Below the pieces are notes generated by a model. It saw only the letters and a list, made by a program, of their open reading frames with translations, had not been told where the DNA came from and did no database searches. The position numbers and the translations under genes are program-made. Positions 1-6,200 of a stretch of DNA of 15,641 nt are shown here, in pieces. Position 1 is the stretch's first letter; every line of letters begins with the position of its first letter. The DNA is from Baffinella frigidus. Its lineage: Eukaryota; Cryptophyceae; Cryptomonadales; Baffinellaceae. Location of the stretch: the NCBI GenBank assembly GCA_026770585.1, contig MU647056.1, positions 179,206 to 194,846 on the forward strand, written 5' to 3'.

Positions 1-37
<37 letters not shown>

Positions 38-62
38 TAGATAGATAGATATATATATATAT

Positions 63-97
<35 letters not shown>

Positions 98-112
98 CAT
101 AGATAGATAGAT
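1..112. repeat. AT and GATA microsatellite
   Basis: An (AT)n run covers 1-34, followed by alternating (GATA)n and (AT)n blocks to about 112, with one TACA interruption near 97. It is simple-sequence DNA with no coding content. The following 115-210 segment is GC-richer and has no gene I can support. Confidence 0.97.
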
Positions 113-213
113 AGTTGGCCTCGATCGCCGCCGTGTCACCATCTGCAAACAACCCGATCGCCCGTCGGCACGCGTCACTCCTCCGAACCACATGTGGAAA
201 CTCTTTTAATTCA

Positions 214-388
214 AAAAACTGGTTTTCAATGAAAATTACTACACGTTTCCTTCTGTCTAGTAACGAAAAAAAACTGGTTTTCAATGAAAATTACTACACG
301 TTTACTTCTGTCTAGTAAATTTTCAATGAAAATTACTACACGTTTATATTACTAGTAAAGAACGTTCTGTCTGGTAAATTTCATTGCC
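214..388. repeat. Tandem degenerate copies of the TTACTACAC foldback element
   Basis: A unit of about 55 bp starts at 221, recurs at 276, and recurs again in shorter form at 320. Each holds AAAATTACTACACGTTT followed by TTCTGTCTAGTAA. The last copy (about 324-388) keeps the layout of the fuller element at 506-647: a left half with GAAAATTACTACAC, a middle with ATATTACTAGTAAAGAAC, and a right half ending AAATTTCATTG. The first two look like internally deleted versions that were then tandemly duplicated. Confidence 0.75.
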
Positions 389-418
389 GATTTTGTAACA
401 ATTAAAACAGACTCTTTT

Positions 419-445
419 CAAGATTCCAAAATCTTTGGAATCTTG
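419..445. repeat. Perfect 12-bp stem hairpin
   Basis: CAAGATTCCAAA at 419-430 and its exact complement at 434-445 are separated by the 3-base loop ATC. No poly-T tract follows, so it is not called a terminator. Confidence 0.85.
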
Positions 446-479
446 AACAAATAAACTAGAACGCGAGACGCCACCCGGT

Positions 480-505
480 GATGCTGGCGCTGCCCGGCCA
501 GCATC
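480..505. repeat. 9-bp hairpin abutting a foldback element
   Basis: GATGCTGGC at 480-488 pairs with GCCAGCATC at 497-505. The hairpin ends exactly where the arms of the foldback element at 506-647 begin. Confidence 0.7.
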
Positions 506-647
506 TTTATCTGGGGAAACCTATTTTTCTTTCATTTGATGGCAGCGTAAATTACTACACAAATGCTTTAATATTACTAAAAAGAACGAATTGTGTAGTA
601 ATTTTCGTTGCCATCAATTGAAAGAAAAATAGGTTTCCCCAGATAAA
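506..647. mobile_element. MITE-like foldback element, copy 1
   Basis: A 142-bp sequence with almost fully complementary arms of about 58 bp (506-563 and 590-647) around a 26-bp centre. The outer arm part (TCTGGGGAAACCTATTTTTC) is specific to this copy. The inner part (ACGAAAATTACTACACAA and complement) and the centre (TTTAATATTACT...GAAC) recur in the element at 9529-9661 with different outer arms. There is no coding capacity. This is consistent with a small non-autonomous DNA transposon; target duplications were not clear. Confidence 0.75.
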
Positions 648-690
648 TCTGAACCACAACCGGTCTCCACCGTTGCCTTAAGTTCACTTC

Positions 691-771
691 CGTTACCTTA
701 AGTTAACGGAGGTTCCACTTTTGCTTTGAGACGTTCCACTCTCGACTTCTGTCTCGGTGGGCAGTGCTCTT
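691..771 (-). repeat. Dispersed repeat, inverted partner of 7838-7926
   Basis: The reverse complement matches 7838-7926 closely over about 80 bp (shared block CGTCTCAAAGCAAAAGTGGA). A frame continues in both copies to a stop (residues PRQKSR then RLKAKVEP), but the differences are not clearly synonymous, so coding is not claimed. Nearby, 671-710 has two copies of CCGTTRCCTTAAGTT. Confidence 0.65.
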
Positions 772-873
772 TAGAGGAATCGTCAGTCTCCACGCAGTCG
801 CGTCTACACCCACTCGAGGCTGGAAGAGGGGATATTTTAAATGTGGGGTTGTTAAATTTAGCACCAGTCACGA

Positions 874-963
874 GCATGCTTGGTCACATAGCTCAAGTTA
901 TAACTTGAGCTACTTGAGTTACGTGACCAAATGCCCCCATTTGTATAAAAATTACTACACATT
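874..963. repeat. Foldback palindrome plus half a TTACTACAC element
   Basis: The 22-bp sequence at 890-911 is a perfect palindrome (AGCTCAAGTTA and its complement). It is enclosed by GCATGCTTGGTCAC at 874-887 and GTGACCAAATGC at 923-934, giving a nested foldback. Immediately right, AAAAATTACTACACA at 948-962 matches the inner arm of the foldback elements at 506-647 and 9529-9661. Confidence 0.75.
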
Positions 964-1108
964 TCTTTTTTCCCCTTCACCTGTAAAAGAAGCTCTGTTT
1001 TAAAATGGTCCCACTTCTAGCCTCGAGTGGACGCACTGCAAACAACGGGCCGTAGACTAAACCGCGAGAAACAAAAATAGGATCTAGCGAGAGGTCTTCA
1101 ACCCTCTA

Positions 1109-1111
<3 letters not shown>

Positions 1112-1148
<37 letters not shown>
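1112..1148. repeat. GA microsatellite
   Basis: About 18 GA dinucleotides, followed by a short A run. The surrounding 964-1268 stretch has no gene I can support. Confidence 0.97.
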
Positions 1149-1154
<6 letters not shown>

Positions 1155-1268
1155 AAAAAGCGCTGCGAAAAAAGGTTTCACCTCCCCTCCGCAGGGGTAC
1201 GTCGTGTTTTCGGTATTGGGGTTACACTGCACACAGCGGGCTTCGCAGGGATGTTGAACAACCCTTCA

Positions 1269-1374
1269 GCGATAAGACCTACGACCATACGGTAGGCAAC
1301 CCGTAGGGACATAGGAGGGCTCCTACGGATAAGGTAACGAAAATTCGGCCCGATTTGGGCCGAAAATCCCTTCT
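1269..1374 (+). repeat. Family A dispersed element, copy 1
   Basis: Matches the reverse complement of 15067-15171 from GCGATAAGACCT through ACGGTAGGCAA, GTAGGGACATAGG, TCCTACGGATA and GGTAACGAAA. Each copy ends in a hairpin after the GGTAACGAAA block. Here the stem is TTCGGCCC/GGGCCGAA; in the other copy it is a different sequence of similar geometry. No coding capacity. Confidence 0.8.
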
Positions 1375-1550
1375 TAGCCCACTGTGAGGACTAGCGGGAG
1401 TTTTTGCATTAGTCAACTCTGGGAAACCCCAGCAACCTTGGAGCTGTCTAAGGAACCCGTTATGGGTATCCCTTTTCTAAGTTGACGGCTTTTAGGGGGG
1501 AATTGACTTTAAAAAAATCTTCCCGCTGGAAGAGGGTTAGGGGTGCAGAC

Positions 1551-1594
1551 CGCGGAGTTGAACTCGCAGGAATAGGAGGACGGGGTGTCCGCCG
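1551..1594 (-). pseudogene. Exon G duplicate fragment of the sulfurtransferase
   Basis: A truncated second copy of the exon at 1909-1962. It encodes ADTPSSYSCEFNSA in the exon G frame, with the same GCG|GTCTGC donor context (GT at 1549-1550). The upstream part differs and the VDAT start is missing. Similarity to the intact copy runs from about 1535 to 1594. The two copies flank the foldback at 1703-1893. Confidence 0.7.
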
Positions 1595-1606
1595 CTGAAT
1601 GAATCT

Positions 1607-1712
1607 GGTCTCCTCAAAATGAGGAGACCGGAAGTTGATTCGCCTGGTTTCTGGAACATCCGTCAACGTTTGGCGTGAAAACAATCAGTCAACCCCGACT
1701 CAAGGAGAGCTA
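1607..1712 (+). repeat. Family C dispersed element, copy 1
   Basis: Starts with a hairpin (GGTCTCCTCA, loop AAA, TGAGGAGACC at 1607-1629). It continues with AGTTGA, CGTCAACG, CAGTCAACC and GGAGAGCTAG, in the same order as at 2281-2395 and 10316-10430. The stem sequence is unrelated between copies, but its size and 3-base loop are kept. Confidence 0.65.
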
Positions 1713-1893
1713 GTGGCTGTACGTCTCGAGGCAGTGAATTCACTGTAAATTATGTGAATTCACACCAAAATGAGGCCTGGTCGCATGGCCCAGACGTGGA
1801 CCCCTCTAGTGGCGATACGTCGCTCCATTCAATCTAGCCTCAACCTTGTATGCATTTAGAGTCAATTCACTATCTCAGACGTATAGCCACTAG
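1703..1893. repeat. Foldback with arms of about 45 bp between two exon G copies
   Basis: CTAGTGGCTGTACGTCTCGA near 1709 and the following GTGAATTCACTGTAAAT match the complement of 1848-1893 (CTAGTGGCTATACGTCTGAG, GTGAATTGACTCTAAAT) at roughly four bases in five. A third direct partial copy (CTAGTGGCGATACGTC) lies at about 1805. The perfect palindrome GTGAATTCAC occurs twice near 1735 and 1754. Confidence 0.7.
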
Positions 1894-1908
1894 GGTAGGG
1901 GTGCAGAC

Positions 1909-1962
1909 CGCGGAGTTGATCTCGCAGGAATAGGCGGACGGAGTGTCCGCCGTTGCGTCCAC
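1909..1962 (-). CDS. Sulfurtransferase exon G (inter-domain linker)
   Basis: The last recognisable exon of the minus-strand MST/TST gene in the window. It follows CTGTAG and encodes VDATADTPSAYSCEINSA (18 residues, phase 0 at both ends) up to a GCG|GTCTGC donor at 1908-1907. The family has a variable linker at this point, followed by a Y/F-x-A-x-(F/L)-(D/N)-P-x motif opening the second rhodanese domain; YSCEINSA fits that position. The donor is inferred, since the frame stays open for several more codons. The remaining exons, including the catalytic CG(S/T)GVTA loop, were not found between 1 and 1900. Confidence is lower than for exons B to F because the segment is short and variable in the family. 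Confidence 0.65.
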
Positions 1963-3226
1963 CTACAGGAATCGGACAATGTTAATTGTCATGTTGCAGT
2001 TGGCAGGCTCGACACCTGAAAAATATATCAGATTATTAGTAAACTCGATCAAACGTAATGCCACCATACGGAAAGAGTTCGTCATTCCACCAACCCTCAC
2101 GTGAGGACCAAATGCTCGATTTCATATTTGAAAATTTGCCACAACAGATCCCGCATCCGGGGGGGCTGTAGGTGTAAATATATAATATAAAATCGATCAT
2201 GTGGTCCTCCCGTGAGGGTTGGTGATGGATACCGACACGGCTGGCATGAGCTCATGTCTAGCTCTGTCTCAGTCTATTTCGTCTCGCCACTTTGGCGAGA
2301 CCAGACTTATCATCGCGAAAAGTTGACGGATTTGTACCAAGCACCCAGGATGTCAACTTGAGAAAAGTCGCTCAATTCGGCCGAGGCAGCGCTACAGAAC
2401 ACGCGGGAGGGCTAAACGTCTGATCCAGGCAACCGCGTGCACCTGGCGCACGTCCATCTAACGCCAAAGTCAATTATTTCCACGCAGTCTCTCCAAAAGT
2501 GAATGATTTCCAGTACACATAATAGAAAGCCTAGGGGCGGAGAACGCAAATTAACTCTCGCGCGTGGAAGCATACCGGCTTGGGTTCGGTGTCGATCGGA
2601 AGCTTCTCAGATTCCCACTTAGGGAAGCCGCCATCCAGAATCGAAACCTTGTTTCAGGGTTCAGGGGTTAGGACCTGATGTTATCTCACGCGGCAAGATA
2701 TTTAGTCTGTCCCGCGTGTGTGCGACCTTGGTTCATGCGACGACCGATTTAGTCGTGGGGTGATTTTCACAGCTGGTGGCCACGCAAAAAGAATGCAACA
2801 ATGTCAAACGTTGACTGTATACTGGTCCTAAATCTTCCTCTTCTTCATTGTTACTCTCGATACAGGTCCAAAATGAAGCACTTAATCTTTGAGTTGAGTG
2901 ATACAATTGTCCTAAATCGTCAGTGTTTGGCATTGTTGCATCCCGCTCGTGACCGACAGACGTGAAAATCATTCCAAAAAAAGGGATACACCATTGCTGG
3001 AAGTCGTACACACGATTTCGGGCCTAAACCCGAAATCCTGTCCCCTATACCGTTAACCCTGGGAGATACACGCCTTGCCGTTGGGTGCGGGGTGTAGGGT
3101 GTAGGGTGCAGGGTGTAGGGTGTAGGGTGTAGGATGTAGAGTTTAAGGTTTAGGGTTTAGGGTTTAGGGTTTAGGGTTTAGGGTTTAGGGTTTAGGGTTC
3201 AGGGTTTAGGGTTTAGGATTTCGGGT

Positions 3227-3258
<32 letters not shown>

Positions 3259-6200
3259 GGTTTAGGATTTAGGGTTTAGGGTTTAGGGTTTAGGGTGTGG
3301 GGTGCTTAGCACCTTGCCGTGTCCCGCAGCCTTGAACATGAACCAAGCCCGCGGCGCCGAAAACACCCCCTGCAACGCACAGGGTTCAGAGGTTGAGGGT
3401 TTACGGTTTATGGGTGTAGGGTTGAGAGTTTAGGGGTTTAGGGTTTAGGGGTGAGGGGTTGGGGGAAGACACCCCTCGCCGCGCAAACGAAGTATTTATC
3501 TCTGGTAAGTATCGATTGACGCCGTTCCTGCCAGCGAAATTTACGATACGACTGCTTTACTACGACTAGTACGATCCAAGGGGGTCGTGCTAGTCGTCCC
3601 TATCCAGTTCCGCACTCGTGACTTCTTCGGGCTCTCGTGACCAAAGCTATTTCCGGCACCACATGTGGTTCCCTACGGGAGCGAGTATTTAAATTAATTA
3701 ATCGTGGGGATGAGATTAGGGGTGCTGGGACTAGAGCCAGATGTTTGGCAGGGGACATGACCGGGCGGGGACCTTTCCGATCCCCCGTGGCCGAGACTCT
3801 CACATCTCTACGAACAGCCTAGCTCTGTCTCAGTCGGGTTGAGCGACTGTTGGAGGGGGGCTCATGGTTTGAGACCTTTCCGTCGTAGATGACGGATCTC
3901 TCTCCGTGCGATATGATTATTACTACCGACACAGCCGCCATATATGCACCCCCGGAGGGTAGGTGGGCACACCTTTCCGTCGAAGACGACAATAGGTACG
4001 GCCCCGGGCGGAAAGGTATGACCCCTTAGAAGAATCGGTCAAACCGGAAGAATCGGTCAAACTTGGAAGAATCGGTCAAACCGACTGAGCTAGGCGACGA
4101 TGCTTCCCACAGGACTGCAGCAGTGGCCGAGACTCCCCCATCTCTGCAAACAGCCTGGCTCAGCCTCAGTCGGGTTGAGCGACTATTGGAGGGGGCGGTG
4201 TATACCCCTTGAGTGGCCAGGAGGTCAAAATTGACCCTCGACAGGTCTTAGACAGGTCCTAGGGCCCTACGGTAGGACGTGTGAGCCTCCTGGCCACTCA
4301 AGGGATATAGATCGAGGCTACTCTCGAGAAAGCAAGCCTGGGGACACGCCCCGTGTAGGAACAGCCGGAGTGACTTTACACAGAAACCTGCCAAACAGCG
4401 GGCGACGAAGAGATATTCAGTGGCTGAGCCACCACGAATCGGTAGGGCGTTGAGGGGGACCCTTCCGTCGTAGATGACGACGTGGTCCTCGCAGGTGATG
4501 CCCAATGACGCGCACGTCGACGCCATCAGCTGTAGGGTTACACCCCAGACCCCAACCCCTAAACCCTAAGGATGACCTAACCCCTAAACCCTGAACAGCC
4601 CTTAGGGTTTAGGGGTAGGGGTCTGGGGTTTAACCCTACTCGATCACGCTACTCGCCACAAGTCGATTGTAACCCCGGAAGTGCGGTACAAATTTTAAAA
4701 TGCATTTAGCGCAGGGACAAACGTGCAACTGAAACACATTTACGGCGAGCCTGGATTTACTCGGGCAGAGGTAGGGGGGGGGGCTTTCCGTCGTAGATGA
4801 CGACGGAAATCGTCTACGACGGAAAGGTGCCATGACAGATGACGTCGTCATCTGTCCTCCCGGGAGATGTCCAACGACGCGCACGTCGACGCCATCAGCT
4901 GTAGGATTAAACCCTAGACCCCAACCCCTAAACCCTAAGGGTGACCTAACCCCGAAACCCTGAACAGCCCTTAGGGTTTAGGGCCCCACACGTTGACGCC
5001 ATCAGCTGTAAATCACGCCACAGGTCCTAGGGCCCTACGGTAGGGCGTATGCGCCTATACCATCAGGTGCGATCACGCCACAGGTCCTAGGGCCCTACGG
5101 TAGGGTGTATGCCCCTATGTCACCAGGTGCGATCACGCCACAGGTCCTAGGGCCCTACGGTAGGGTGTATGCCCCTATGTCATCAGGTGCGATCACGCCA
5201 CAGGTCCTAGGGCCCTACGGTAGGGCGTATGAGCCTACTGGGCACTTGAGGGGCACCTTTCCGTCGTAGACGACGACATGGTCCTCCCGGGTGATGCCCA
5301 ATGAAGCGCACGTCGACGCCATCAGCTGTTCAGGGTTTAAGGTTTAGGGTTTATGATTTCCGAGATAATCTGCAATGAAGCACGTCGACGCCATCGGCTG
5401 TTCAGAGTTTCAGGTTTGACTCAAGGTTTATGATTTCCGAGATAATCTGCCATGAAGCACGTCGACGCCATCAGCTGCGCAGGGTGTCGGGTGTCTGACT
5501 TGAGATGCAATCACGCTCCATCGTCACCGCTCAATGAGGGTTTTGCGGGAGATGCCCAGCGCCGCGCACGTTGATGCCATCAGCTGTAGGGTTTAGGGTT
5601 TAGGGTTGAGGGTTGAGGGTTGAGGGTTTAGGGTTTAGGGTGTAGGGTTTAGGGTTTAGGGTCTAGGGTTCAACCCTACTCCCATATCCGTGGGTTTAGG
5701 GTTTAGGGTCTAGGGTTTAGGGTTTAGGGTTTAGGGTTTAGGGTTTCACCCTACTCCCAAATCCTTGAGGTTTAGGGTTTGAGGTCGAAGGTTTAGGGTT
5801 TAGGGTCTAGGGTTTAGGGTTTAGGGTTTAGGGTTCAGGGTTTAGGGTTTAGGCCTACTCCCAAGTCCTCAGGGTTTAGGGTTTCTGTCATGAGCTGCGA
5901 CCAAGCTCCACTGTCACTCCAAAACCCTGAGGTTTGAGACTTGAGGGTGTAGGGTTAGGGGTTTGGGGTTTAGGGTTTAACCCTACGGTTTAGCCCTACA
6001 GAAGACAGAAGTAGTGCAAGCGTTCAGAGCTAGGGTCAACCCCTAAACCATAAACCATAAACCATAAACCCTAAAGTCTCAACCCTACGGATTTTGGAGG
6101 TGAGGGTTTTGGAGCGTGCCTGGGCGGGGGGCATCATGTGCGGCCATTCGGACGTGTGGTCGCACACCTTGTCAATGTCCAAGAACAGCGCGCCTGCGAT

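Noticed and set aside
115-210. Possible exon on the minus strand (DGDTAAIEA after a TTTGCAG)
   Set aside because: Short, next to a microsatellite, and not matching the sulfurtransferase C-terminal domain.
419-445. Rho-independent terminator
   Set aside because: The DNA is eukaryotic, no gene ends here, and no T tract follows the stem.
1195-1260. Possible minus-strand sulfurtransferase exon (GLFNIPAKPAV)
   Set aside because: The resemblance to the family's NIPF region is too slight, and GHIPG is absent.
5012-5251. CRISPR array
   Set aside because: The 60-bp units are contiguous with no unique spacers, and the context is a eukaryotic intron.
6120-6193. Reverse transcriptase motif (LDIDKVCD resembling the LDxxKAFD box)
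   Set aside because: The surrounding exons and the WPHMMP ending fit the MST family in order and spacing; no other reverse transcriptase blocks are present.
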